From the NCBI GenBank assembly GCA_038501625.1, contig JAZAYU010000001.1, forward strand, positions 4,419,457 to 4,483,456: a DNA stretch of 64,000 bases, given 5' to 3'. The stretch comes from Corbicula japonica (Eukaryota > Mollusca > Bivalvia > Venerida > Cyrenidae). The notes beneath the pieces were generated by a model. The model made no database searches. It had not been told where the DNA came from and was given only the letters and a program-made list of their open reading frames with translations. Shown here piece after piece: positions 32,161-42,878 of the stretch (position 1 is its first letter; each line of letters begins with the position of its first letter). The position numbers and the translations under genes were made by a program.

Positions 32161-34252
32161 TTGGTGAATTAGCGCCTCGAAGAGTCATCAGATCCGACAC
32201 ATATGAAAATATGTGACGCACCAAGGACTTGTTGGGTTGTTTTGCATCAAATGCATCGAATTGTGTGTGTACGATGCTCTTCATTAGTCAAATGTTTTCA
32301 ACCATTCACTTTTTACCACGGAAGGAATACCTGACAAGGATAAACCATAAAAGTGACGTTATAACGTCAGATTCTTAATACATGTACCAGTCCTTCGTTG
32401 TATATAACTATACAATCATTCGTGCTTAATGTAAGGGCATTCATACAACAAGTAGGGACACGGGTACTTATAATGTCATAATCAACTATGATCATATTTA
32501 CCGTTTTTTAAAAATATTGCAAATTATTCAGCTAGAAACGAACGTAAAATACAAAAAGGTGAACATATATATACAAAATTTAACATATTTTACTTTTCAA
32601 ACTCGATAGTTGACACGAACAAATAATCTTTATTTGCATCATAACTTCCTGTTAAAAGAAAGAAGGAAGCAACAATTATATCTACAAATCGTTTCTGTAA
32701 TGTGTGCATTCGCTTTACGACACGAACATATTTGACGGAAAAGACCTTGAAAATCACATACTTCCGCGTTTGTAGAGGCTTAGAGAAATAAGTTTTCATC
32801 TTAATTAATAATGATAGAAATGAATCTATAAAGATAACGCCACTATTATTATATTTAAGATGACATAAACGTTCCATGATCAAATAGTTTAAGTAAATGG
32901 AAACTACTTTCATTGTCTATTATCCAAACTCAAACAAAACATTCACTTTCAACAAACTAAATAGTACGTGTAGCTAGAATTTGTGGCTCATATCATTTTT
33001 CTATTATTTTTATTCATAATTTATTTCTATAGGTTAACCAAGCTAAATTGGCGATGTTTACAATTATTAATAGAATGTTAACACGGGTTAAGTCAAATTT
33101 ACGCGTTAAAGGTACTGTTTTCCAATTTATAACATATCGCCGCGATAGCACAGTGGTTTACGCGTCCGTCTGGCATGGAAAAGAGCAATAGAAGACACTA
33201 AAATCAATATGTTTATTCATTTATAATGGATGATACGAAAACTTTGGAAGCACCTGAACACCACGGTTTGACTAAGCCTTTGATGGGAAGTGATTGAAAT
33301 GCATATAACCGCCCACGCAGCTAGCCTCTGGTTGAGCCCAGTTCAGTATTTATAATAATTAACAATACTTTGTGGGTTTAATGAACTTTGATTTTTTTCT
33401 TGGTTAACAGACAAGTGCTCTCTGTTACAAGCTGCCATCTATGTTTGCATCATCGAAGGCACATGTAAAACATTCAATAACATTTGCGTTTAAGAACGCG
33501 AATTATCAAAATACTTTAACAACCAAAACAGTTTTTAAGTTGTTAAGTTCTTGATTTATTTACATATTTCCTTGATTACTTTATTCATAGAGAAGTAAAC
33601 TTTTCTAGTTATAACGATGCAACAGTCTGCAAAAATGCACTGTTAACAATCAGGTCAAGTGTTATGGCGTCTGAATAACTGCCACAAAATCAACAATCAA
33701 CACACAGTTAATGACAATATTGAAAAAGTTGATTCCTAACAAATGATGTTGACAGTACAAGTAATGTTGACTAGTAGAAAAAAGTGACACATGCGCTAGA
33801 TTACGTTGCTAATTGGTTTACCAACATGAATGTAAACAACACAGTTCTTGACATTTGGCGTTTATAATGATTTCACGCACCAAGGGCTTGTTAGGTTGTT
33901 TTGCATCAAATGCATCGAATTGTGTGTACGATGTAAAAAGTCAGCTCATAATTTTTTTTCTAAAATTAAGTGCAACTTTTTATTTTGTCAAACACGATTT
34001 TTTGGTTGATCCTATGAAACTTTCGACCGAACCTATGTTTATTCACACCGCCTGCATCACATCATTTGGAAAAACACATAAATAGTTTAATGATATCCGT
34101 GTTCGGGCTTATATGTAAAATGCCAACCGCTTGTGCTTTTTCTTAGATAATCGACATATTCGAGCACGTACCCTTTGTGTGTAAATTATCACTTACTAGT
34201 TTTACCTTTTTATAACTTGGCATTACACCGGTACTTACTTATCACCTTTATA
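32161..34252. other. No gene; short duplicated segment and a tRNA-like fragment
   Basis: ACGCACCAAGG followed by TTGCATCAAATGCATCGAAT occurs at 32215-32278 and again at 33873-33935. 33141-33190 (GCGATAGCACAGTGGTTTAC, GTCCGTCTGGCATG) looks like the 5' half of a tRNA-derived SINE with box A and no box B. Frames at 32590-32913 and 33855-34085 show no family. Confidence 0.45.
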
Positions 34253-34484
34253 TATACTACAAAATTTGATAGAGATCGCTTTTCGTTTTATCCAGAATTA
34301 TTCCCCTTCCAGGTTTCAACCGCTGTTCTGTATCAACAGTTTGTCGGCTCATTCCGTTTTTCGGCACAAAGCTGATGTCAAATGAACATATTTTCAAAAG
34401 TACAGCTATATTTTATCTTTTTAACCTTATGTAAGGAATATACACAATCTTTTAATTGATCCTTATTAAAATTTGAGTAGTATA
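34253..34484. mobile_element. R6 MITE, copy 2
   Basis: Left TATACTACAAAATTTGATAG, right complement TTTGAGTAGTATA; about 232 bases, same ends as 14976-15194 but a different interior. Confidence 0.7.
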
Positions 34485-34734
34485 TTACTTACCCAACTGT
34501 ATCCCTTTAAGTTGTTTATACCAAATAACTGATTAACCTTCAAAAAGTGAGCAAGAAATACTAGCAGTTTATAACATCGACTTGTGGCTCAATGGGCATT
34601 TTTTACAGAAAATAAAGAAATAGTGTCGTTTTGTTTTACTGATAAACTTGTTTAAACAGAAGTAAGAATAATACTGTGTAACTTTGTCTTTTCTTAATTT
34701 TTTTGTCACTTTAAAGAAACCTTTATATTACAAC

Positions 34735-34887
34735 CAGTACCCAAGGTTATAAAACTGAGCATGGAATCCAGTCTCAAATCTCAAGCATCTGATTGGCTGA
34801 AATGGCGACTGGTCGCCATTTCAGCCAATCAGATGCTTGAGATTTGAGACTGGCTTCCAAACTCAGTTTTACGAGTATAACCTTCAG
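34735..34887. mobile_element. R2 hairpin element, full copy
   Basis: CAGTACCCAAGGTTATAAAA to ACCTTCAG with arms of about 68 bases around GGCGACTGGTCGCC, itself a perfect palindrome at the loop. ACCAGTAC / ACCTGTAC near the borders may be a target duplication with one mismatch. Confidence 0.8.
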
Positions 34888-35017
34888 ACCTGTACTTATA
34901 AACTAAATTTATAGTACAAGAAGACCTTGTAACCAAAAATGCTTCTTAGAAATGTCAGAAAGCATTCATATCACTAATACGATCTGAAATTTTCTAATGG
35001 AACTTTGTTCTGTTGGG

Positions 35018-35240
35018 TCGATTGTGAGGTAGGTGCACCCTAGAACCGAGATATTGTTTTGCAACTGACCGTTTCCAAGGTCAAAAACGCAGGTTCTCTT
35101 AATCGTTAATTGTACATGTATGTGGTGTCTATTTGAAACTGATCATTTAATTACCTATGCTCCTTTTTATTTTCTTTGTTGGCTGTTTTATCTGGATTTT
35201 GCAATTCCTGATATGCATATTTCACTAATTTAGTTAATCA
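35018..35240 (+). repeat. Dispersed repeat R1
   Basis: GGTGCACCCTAGAACC, CAACTGACCGTTTCCAAGG and TTCCTGATATGCATATTTCAC. Confidence 0.75.
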
Positions 35241-36366
35241 CACTAAGGGTTTCTCACATCAATTTGTCATTCGTCAGCTAGCCTTCCTGATTCCTTTAAC
35301 TTTAATAAGTGCACCCCATGAAGTCGAGGCCGGCGTTACACCCTATTTGTCACACATTTACATAAACTATCTTTGAAATATAGTTCATTGCTATTAGCAT
35401 AATGTGATTTGTGAGTCTTTTAATCTTGCTTTGACATACTAACAGCTTTGTTCCGAATGAAACGATTATGGAAAATAACCATTAATACGCTTAGCCATCC
35501 TATATCGACAATGAGAAAATTTGAACAGCTTTCCTTTGCATGCTAACACTTTTCTGTATTCACTATAGGCTTTTATTGAATTTCGTATTAGAGAGGCTAA
35601 TTTGTCGGTGACTTTCCACTAGAATTCCATTAATTTGCTTCAATCTCTGTAGCGAGTTTGGAATACTTTCACAGATATATGTGCGTAAAACTTTAATCGG
35701 TTAAAAGTGTTAATCCCTTCTTTGTGGCGGTCTTTGTTAATATATTCTGACAAGTGCCCCCTTTCATGGTTATGCTGATGACATTTTGTTTTTAGTTTGA
35801 TTTGTGTAAGCAATGAGTTCTGACCTCAAAACTGCAATATGAAGAAGTTACTAAGATTTAAATGTCTTGCTTTTGCACTTCAAATTACACTTAATATATT
35901 TCCATCACTGGAATGATTGTGGATGCAATATTTTCTGTTAATATGAGAGTTTTTTAGTGTTTTTCATCTCAGGTTTCCATTTAAACGCTTAGAAGGCCTG
36001 GAAATAAATGCGGTCCTTTCGAATGTCTGTCTTGGATAATTAAAGCAAATCGATTTTTTTCGTATACAATTACATACAAATCTAGCAATATAATAAGAAT
36101 CGCACCAGGCTCTGTGTCAGTATATGAAATGCTATTGACACTTTACTGTGTAGCAGGTGGAAATGTTACGATATTAGGCATTCTTAAATCATATTTTGTT
36201 TTCAAATGTAGAATAAAAGTAATGTGACGGTGGTTATTTATACATTAAATCGGTTACCAGAATTGGTATCGTTAAATGTTCACAATCAATATATCAAGTA
36301 TGCCTAATTTCTAAATACGTAGCTAAAACAGAAAAAAGACACATAATGACTTGCCGTTTTTTTCCA
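35241..36366. other. No gene seen
   Basis: TTAAAAGTGTTAATCCCTTC near 35702 recurs at ~37988, so part of this stretch is related to the duplicated block starting at 37440. Confidence 0.45.
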
Positions 36367-36669
36367 GTCGCCATTTCAGCCAATCAGATCCTTGAGATTT
36401 GAGACTGGTTTCCAATCTCAGCTTTATAACCTTCAGCCAGGTACACGTTGCCTTTGGGAATTAACTCCACACACCATTCGACGGTAGTGCATGCAAAAAC
36501 ACACACAACAAGAAGCTTCTGACACTGTTCTTCATGGAACACCAGGCTCCAAGGTTATTAATTGAACTAGGAAACCAGTCTCAAATCTCATAGATCTGAT
36601 TGGCTGAAATGGTGACTTGTCTGCTTGAGGTTTGAGACTGGTTTCAAATCTCAGTTTTATAATATTCAG
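36367..36669. mobile_element. R2 single arm and adjacent R2 hairpin
   Basis: 36367-36437 is a lone right arm (TCGCCATTTCAGCCAATCAG to ATAACCTTCAG). 36546-36669 is a complete but shortened hairpin (CTCCAAGGTTATTAATTG to TTTTATAATATTCAG). Confidence 0.75.
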
Positions 36670-37080
36670 CTCTGGAGCTAATATAAGCCTGAACACGATG
36701 GCCGAAATAACAAAAACTGATCGAGCTTGAACTACTTTCCTTTGTAAGATAACTATGGAAACCTTTACAAAGTATTAACATTCCAGCCAGTGTCATGCAA
36801 ACAAACACGTCGGCAAATCGATCAATTTTTAAACGGTAAAAATTCCAAGCACGCAGAACGCTGTAGAATGTCATAATGGAAGCTATTGTTTTAAATACTA
36901 GTATATAGATGCCTTTTTTGAGCAAACTCGAGAAATTGACATTGCCTTTTATCTTACTCAATTTATAATCTCTATTCATAAAACACTGGCTGAACAGTAC
37001 TTTGTAGTAAAAGTGATTTTATACTCAAATTATGTAATTACTTCTGCAATAATTAATAAATCTTTAATGAGATTAATTAG
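36670..37080. other. No supported gene
   Basis: A 111-codon minus-strand frame (36644-36979) runs into the R2 arm at its 3' end, shows two hydrophobic stretches and matches no family I know. Confidence 0.4.
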
Positions 37081-37166
37081 AACAGGCTCATTCAAACCGA
37101 GCCCGCAATATTTTCATATTTGTCGTGTTCTGTGGCTTTCAAAGTTCCCTTTTCATCTGTTTCAAT
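37081..37166. repeat. R4 fragment
   Basis: CAGGCTCATTCAAACCGAGC, TTTTCATATTTGTCGTGTTC and GGCTTTCAAAGTTCCC. Confidence 0.7.
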
Positions 37167-38086
37167 GGCTAGAAGAGTTGTTTTGTTAAGAGCATAGTTT
37201 AACTAGAGAAGTCAATAAAACATTATTTTATCGTGCTTTGTGTATCTTTGGCAACCAATACTTCGATGGTACATTTATGTTCTTTGTCTTGTCACTTGTT
37301 CTGAATTTTATAATTTGCAGTGAATGTGCAGAAGATCTGTTTTTTTATTCTTTAACCTAGATAAAACTTTGCCCTACACTTCGGTGAGACTAGTAATCGA
37401 CTATCCGATACACATCTGTTCTTAGAAAAACGAGTTCTTTGTTATTACAGTAAAATACAGTTCTCATTGATATATTTTAAATACAGAAAGCGTACATCAT
37501 AGGTACACGAACCATGCATTGTGTAGACAAGTCAACATGCTGCTGAATACAGGGTATTAACCTTTAGCTACTGGTTTGGAAGCGTACTTCTGTTTATGAT
37601 CTTAAAATCATTCTTCTGTGCCAAAAAGTGATTCATTTAATACCATCTGCATTTTTCATTATTGAAGAAGTGCAATGTTCGTGTTTTTTATAGGTAACAA
37701 CATCAATTATGTTAGTATGTATGTGTGTGTTTTGAATGATGTTCTTATCACGTTTATGACAAACGATGTTTTTAGCCTAAGGCCGAGAGATATATTTTAA
37801 TTTGTAAAGTTTTCGAAGAATTAGGTATTATCTATTTAAAATGAAGACAAACATCAATTAACGCTTCTGTCATATCTTAAATTTATTATCAGTAACTTAT
37901 CAGTAACAAGACACTCATATGACACACTCATTAATATAAATCTGGTTACAAATTAGGGTTTTTTTATGTAACCTATACTAATCGTTTAAAAGTGTAAATC
38001 CCTTCTAAGTACTCAACAGCAACAGTATTTTCACAACTTGATAACTGATGTATAAAATTCATGGTTGCATTATTTTACTGTCTGCT

Positions 38087-38700
38087 TTTTGTCTGTATTT
38101 GGCTGTGTTTTCGGAATGAGGCTATTTCTGATATGCTCATTGTGAAAAACTACACCTCTCTTTATTTCATGCCTAATGGTTCATCATCAGAAACGATTCA
38201 GATTTGCGATAATATGAACAAGTCTACGAATATTTAACCATTCATATGTCATTTTTCACTCTGCCTCCTGCAAAAGGCCCAACTTGTGATTTAGATATTC
38301 ATAATGTATTTAATTTTATTTGAAGACCGAATGTTTATTCCTTGTGTTTAATTTCCTTGACCGAATATTTACTTCATATAATAAAGTCTTCAGAAAGGAC
38401 CAGTTTCAATACCCTAAACTGTTTTTGCTATTGATCAATATTTTTATTTGAAAAGAGAAACTGGCCTATCAGAAATAGCCACACTCAGGAAACACAACCT
38501 CCCTTAACAGGCAAAAACGTATAGAGAGCATGTGTTTATAAAATGGTCGATTTCTATTAAGACACTACAAACAACTAATGAAAACGAGGACCTTTGGGGT
38601 TACCGCCTGGGTACGGTCAGTGGCAAACAATTCGCCATTTTTAAAAACCAGATCTTTTGGAGCACAAACCTCGCACCTCACCTAACAGTTTTCTTATGAA
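38087..38700. repeat. Two R1 fragments facing each other
   Basis: 38087-38150 is an R1 right end (+ sense, TTTCTGATATGCTCATTGTG). 38459-38700 is an inverted R1 (AGAAATAGCCACACTCAGG, GGTTACCGCC, GGTCAGTGGCAAAC). Confidence 0.7.
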
Positions 38701-38969
38701 CAAACAAGGAAGTGAAGTTAAAATGCTAATTGCGTTCTGATATTTGATGTTTCATGCAAGGTCAGTCATGTTTGCAGATCAATAATACAATTTCCTCATT
38801 ATCATAAAATGTTCTTCTTTTATAAATCTGCATCAGTTCATGATATATCTAAGTAAATATAAGTTTAATTGATCTATTTATCGAAAAAGATTAATAAATG
38901 TATTTAATTCATGACTAGTAAAGTTTAGTAAAAATGAAAATTAGTGTTGAAATGTAGTTTGTTCTGTAT

Positions 38970-38995
38970 TTGTTGTTGTTGTTGTTGTTGTTGTT
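38970..38995. repeat. (TTG)n microsatellite
   Basis: Eight or so perfect TTG units. Confidence 0.9.
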
Positions 38996-39201
38996 CATTC
39001 CCAGTTTTACGCCCCATCCTGCTTTTGAACAAGGACATTATGGTGTGGGCGGGTTTTTTTTGTTCTGTAAAGTTTATCATTGTATATTTAAATGGAAATA
39101 ACAACTGATGAATATTACATGATTGTTAAAAGCATTAGTTTTGTTCGCGACATCATTTGTTGGTAATAGGTTAATAACTGATAGTCTTGATCACAGCTGG
39201 G

Positions 39202-39272
39202 CTGAAGGTTATAAAGCTGAGCATGGAAACCAGTCTCAAATCTCAAGTATCTGATTGGCTGAAATGGCGACC
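39202..39272. mobile_element. R2 single arm with empty-site paralogue
   Basis: CTGAAGGTTATAAAGCTGAG to AAATGGCGACC, one arm only. The duplicated copy at ~54528 reads CACAGCTAGATAATTTGAGG without it, so this arm was inserted between CACAGCT and GGATAATTTGAGG. Confidence 0.75.
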
Positions 39273-39420
39273 GTGCACTGGATAATTTGAGGACACAGGA
39301 GGGTCCTCGTCTGCAGATGACAATTCCCATTGATGTGTTGTGTTTATGACATCTACTTTTGGTCTAACAATCCTTTCTAGGCACATTAACGTGGAAATGT
39401 AATCTATATCATGAGATCAA

Positions 39421-39858
39421 AATATTTCAAAATAATGAAAATCTTTATTGTCGCGTATCATCTCATCTATTCTTGTAATTACTGAATAAAAAAGAAACAA
39501 TGGCAGGATTTTATAAACAATATTTTTGCACCTTTAGCTACAAAAATTAAAACTTGTCTGAAACCAAGCCGATACAAAACGAGTGAAAGAAAAAATGCTT
39601 TATTTAATTAGATTAACCTTGTGATAGATTAATGACCTCATTTATTTATTGCATGTAAATGCTGATAAGACTGTCTTTTCAAATATGTACTTAAATTTCT
39701 CAAAATCAACAGAGATTTTGAATTTATATACGGAACCTCACTTTATGGCAGGAAGTCTACTAGCAATTGCATCTGTTTTTGCGGAATAACCTCATCTCTA
39801 AGTCTAAATATCTTTCATCCTTACGAGAGTTCTCAGAACAATTCTTTAATAATCGGAT
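39421..39858. other. No feature seen
   Basis: AT-rich, no recognised gene or repeat. Confidence 0.5.
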
Positions 39859-40025
39859 ATTCCATACCTCCGTGTCCGTTCCGCGTCCGTGTTCGTGTCC
39901 GCGACGTGGAACGGACACGGAGGTCTGGAATTTACCCAACGATATATTTGGTGAGTGAAAAATCGCGGACACGGACGCGGACACGGACACGGATCACGGA
40001 TCACGCATCACGGAACTATGGAATA
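39859..40025. repeat. GC-rich hexamer (GGACAC) hairpin
   Basis: ATTCCATACCTCCGTGTCC is answered by its complement GGACACGGAGGTCTGGAAT at 39913-39931, and CGGACACGGACGCGGACACG with ATCACGGATCACG follows at 39966-40010, ending CTATGGAATACC. Composition contrasts sharply with the AT-rich flanks. Confidence 0.75.
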
Positions 40026-40047
40026 CCGGCCTTAAGCGGCTAAGCGA

Positions 40048-40110
40048 ACATTAATACGCACTTCATTACTGCTCATGAATAGGCGTCATCAAACCGAGCC
40101 TGAAATATTT
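40048..40110. repeat. R4 fragment
   Basis: CATTACTGCTCATGAATAGG and ATCAAACCGAGCCTGAAATA. Confidence 0.6.
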
Positions 40111-40531
40111 TGTTTGTTTTTTTCGGCGTTAGCTGTCTAAGCTCACTTTTGACCTAGTTTTTCGACCAATGAAATATTGTAAATAATACTCGTATTCTCT
40201 TATTATGCAGAGGGAAAATGAAATAAACTATTTCGATTGGTAGCTATTTACACCATAGAGGCATCTAGCAGGGTGGAGAGGTATCTAGTGGGATTTTTAT
40301 TATTATGCAGCGGAAAAATCAAATAGATTATTTCGATTGGTGTTGTATTGGAGACAAACATATTTACGATTTAAATAACCAGTTAAGTCAATATTGATGG
40401 TTTAAATACAATTTTATATGGAATATTCTTGGATGTCAGGTAAACACTTGCATACAATACACAGCGTAAAACGAAAGAGAAGTGTAGATATTTCTAATTC
40501 TTACTTGTTTCTTCCTAGTTCCTTTGATACT
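40111..40531. other. No gene; partial tandem duplication
   Basis: TATTATGCAGAGGGAAAAT..CTATTTCGATTGGT near 40201 recurs as TATTATGCAGCGGAAAAAT..TTATTTCGATTGGT near 40301, a ~100-base tandem duplication. Confidence 0.55.
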
Positions 40532-41060
40532 GTTCGTTGTAGTGTAGTGGCTAACACTCTCGCCTCACAAGCGAAGGCCCCGGGTTCAAAACTCAGAAGG
40601 GACACTTTTTTTTAAGTTAATTACGTACAAGTTGGTAGATTTCGCTTTTGTAACAGGCTGTTTGTATTTTTATCAAATTTCAAGGACATATATTCATCTT
40701 GAGTTCTTACTCTACAAGAGGTATTTTATTTAAACTGAATAAATGTAGATCAAGACTTAATGTAAGACATTGCTTCTTTAATCGACTTGTTATCACTGTA
40801 TGAAATTGTTGCATCAGCTTCAACATTTTTTTGAAAGACACTTTAAATGAATTTATGAGTTGTCCTGATTCGGTCGCTTAAACTCTAGGTCATACTTAGA
40901 AGGCAGGGAGGGTTCGTCAAGAGCTATAACAAGTAAAATAAAATAACTAAACTGTGTCTGCTTCGCCTCTCTGTATTTCTTTCTTTCTTATATACATGTA
41001 CATGTATATATAAATCTTTTCCATCAACGCCGTTTATCTTTTTTAAAGATATTTCTTGTT
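40532..41060 (+). mobile_element. R9: tRNA-Val(CAC)-derived SINE
   Basis: 40532-40602 resembles tRNA-Val: box A TGTAGTGTAGTGGCTAACAC, anticodon loop CTCACAA (CAC) between CTCGC and GCGAA, box B GGGTTCAAAAC. Acceptor and T-stem pairing fail, so it is not a working tRNA. The body from GGGACACTTTTTT onward is shared with 15308-15990. Transcription would be by RNA polymerase III from the internal boxes; mobility would depend on a partner LINE. Confidence 0.65.
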
Positions 41061-41404
41061 TTCTTTGTACTCGGTGGCTTTCAAAGTTCCTTTTCATCTA
41101 TTAACTGAAGACAGTAAAATTATAGAGGTGATATTATGACGTTTTTAGAAAAATGCATTTTTGAAGTCAACATCTTATAATTATAGTGTTGATATAATGA
41201 CGTCAATCATTTAATTGTTTTCCTATCTCGGAAAAGATGACATTTCATTTCTTTAAGAAATCCAAAGAAACTCGTAACCTGTAATCAAGAAAAAGGTTCC
41301 TTTCACAAAACAACACACCAAACCTTTTATTAAGCATGCAAAAATACCATTTTGTATCCTTGAGAAGGGGAACCACTGTCCTTTATAGTCACTTAACTCT
41401 AATA
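41061..41404. other. R4 scrap, otherwise nothing
   Basis: 41070-41100 (TCGGTGGCTTTCAAAGTTCC) is an R4 right-end fragment. The rest is unremarkable. Confidence 0.5.
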
Positions 41405-41712
41405 GTGAGTGGGTTTGAGTTATTTCACCAAGACAACTTGTACTTGTTTTGTGATACGAGAACCTGTTGGGGCAAGTGTGAGGTTTGTGCACCCTAGAAC
41501 CTGGTTTAAACCCCCAGTGGCAAATTATTTTTCCACTGACCGTTCCAAGGCGGTAACCCCTCGGGTTCTTTCGTTAATTGTTTGTGGCTTCCATTTTGAA
41601 ACTGATTATTGTAAAACCATGCCCTATTTTCCTCTCTAGCTTTTGGGTGTGTGGGGAGGCTGTGTCTGCTGGATATGGCCATTCCTGAGATGGATATTTC
41701 ACTTTTTTCTCA
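41405..41712 (+). repeat. Dispersed repeat R1, best full copy
   Basis: Order: GAGTTATTTCACCAAGACAAC, CTTGTACTTGTTTTGTGATA, GGTTTGTGCACCCTAGAACC, CAGTGGCAAATTATTTTTCCACTG (central inverted repeat, positions ~41516-41539), GACCGTTCCAAGGCGGTAAC, TTTCGTTAATTGTTTGTGGC, GGGGAGGCTGTGTCTGCTGG, and the end CCTGAGATGGATATTTCAC. No ORF. Confidence 0.8.
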
Positions 41713-42119
41713 TTTTGTTTCTTACGAAGATCGGATAAAAAAAAACAAAATTATATTTCATTTTTAAACATGTATATTTAATAATAATTGAACAGCTACA
41801 GTGTTGTGACTTTAAATTTAATTCAATTCTAGATGCAAACCGTCGTTTCAAATATCTAATTAATAAGAAGTTAATTCATATTCAACGAGCTTGCATATCC
41901 AAAAATGATCTGTTACAATATTTGACAAGAGCAACTAGCCTCTGATTTATTATAGTTGTATTTTTTTTAAATATTAAATTATCACAAAATTATATGTGTA
42001 AAATTAAGCATTAAAAAGTATGTATATTTCTTGCAACATTCGACTGACTTCTTTTTTTCTGACAATTGTTTTCTAGATTGTCTCAACAAGTGAATATTCA
42101 CTGAAATCTTCACTGCGTT
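41713..42119. other. No feature seen
   Basis: AT-rich spacer between two R1 copies. Confidence 0.5.
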
Positions 42120-42312
42120 CTTGGTCTGAAATTGTTGTGCCTCTGACCGCTCCAAGGCGTTAATCCCAATGGTTCTCTTTTTCGTTATTGTTTTTAGTGT
42201 CTATTTTAAAATTGATATTTCTATGAACAAATGCTCTCTTTTCCTCTACTTCGCTGCGTGGTGCGGCTTTGTTTTCTGAGTGCGGGAATTCCTGATATGC
42301 ACTTTTTAATAC
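42120..42312 (+). repeat. Dispersed repeat R1, partial
   Basis: GACCGCTCCAAGGCGTTAATCC, GTGTCTATTTTAAAATTGAT, GAATTCCTGATATGCACTTT. Confidence 0.75.
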
Positions 42313-42729
42313 ATAACTTGTAGAATTAATTGATTTGATAATAAACAAGTTATACTAATGAATCTCATTGATCAGCGTTTATAGGACATGTTGTTACCAC
42401 TGTTCATGAACTTTTCATTCCAATTATTTTCCTGCATTCATTTTTGCATGGTAGAGCTATCTTTACATAAAGGTTATGTTATTGGTATTTCGTCATTGCG
42501 ACTTTGTTGTTCTAGAGAAACAATGAGACGCGCTTGTCGTCTGCGTAACACAACTTGTTACAATGCGTTGAGTCACTTTTATTACGAAGCTGCAGGCGTT
42601 GATGGAACTGAGAAAACACAACCTCCCAACATTGCCTAAAAAGAAGAAAGATAAATTGAGAGATAGCATCGATTTTAAATGAGACACCACCAACAACAAT
42701 TGAACATGAGTAACAGAGTTGTTTTAAAA
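42313..42729. other. No supported gene
   Basis: Short overlapping frames (42388-42639) are slightly GC-richer but match nothing. AACACAACCTCCCAACATTGCC near 42614 may be an R1 scrap. Confidence 0.4.
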
Positions 42730-42878
42730 ATTGAATCGATAATTGATGGTTTTCATTTGGGTATGGAAAACAGTTGGGTTGTTTAAAGTGTGTGAAGCCT
42801 GAAGGGCTTCTCGCGTACTTTAAACAATCCAACTGTTTTTCATACCAAAATGAAAAACATCAAAATATCGATTCAATC
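42730..42878. mobile_element. R7 palindromic element
   Basis: Perfectly nested ends: ATTGAATCGATAATTGATGG at the left, complement ATATCGATTCAAT at the right. The arms contain GTATGGAAAACAGTTGGGTT and its complement, with a loop of GTGTGTGAAGCCTGAAGGGCTTCTCGCG, about 149 bases in all. Related copies cluster at 53560-53994. Confidence 0.8.

Larger units (their letters stand above)
37440..39420. repeat. Segmental duplication, copy 1 (partner 51600-54680)
   Basis: Collinear matches to the partner: ACAAGTCAACATGCTGCTGAATACAGG with 51710-51735, AAAGTTTTCGAAGA with ~51965, AGTTCATGATATATCTAAG..CATGACTAGTAAAG with 54186-54345, and TTTGAGGACACAGGAGG..TCTGCAGATGACAATTCCC with 54538-54590. R1 pieces and an R2 arm are inserted only here. 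Confidence 0.65.

Noticed and set aside
36644..36979. 111-codon ORF with two hydrophobic stretches
   Set aside because: Its 3' end lies in an R2 arm, and no family or splice context supports it.
40532..40602. Functional tRNA-Val gene
   Set aside because: Acceptor and T-stem do not pair and the sequence continues into a repeat body, so it is a SINE head.
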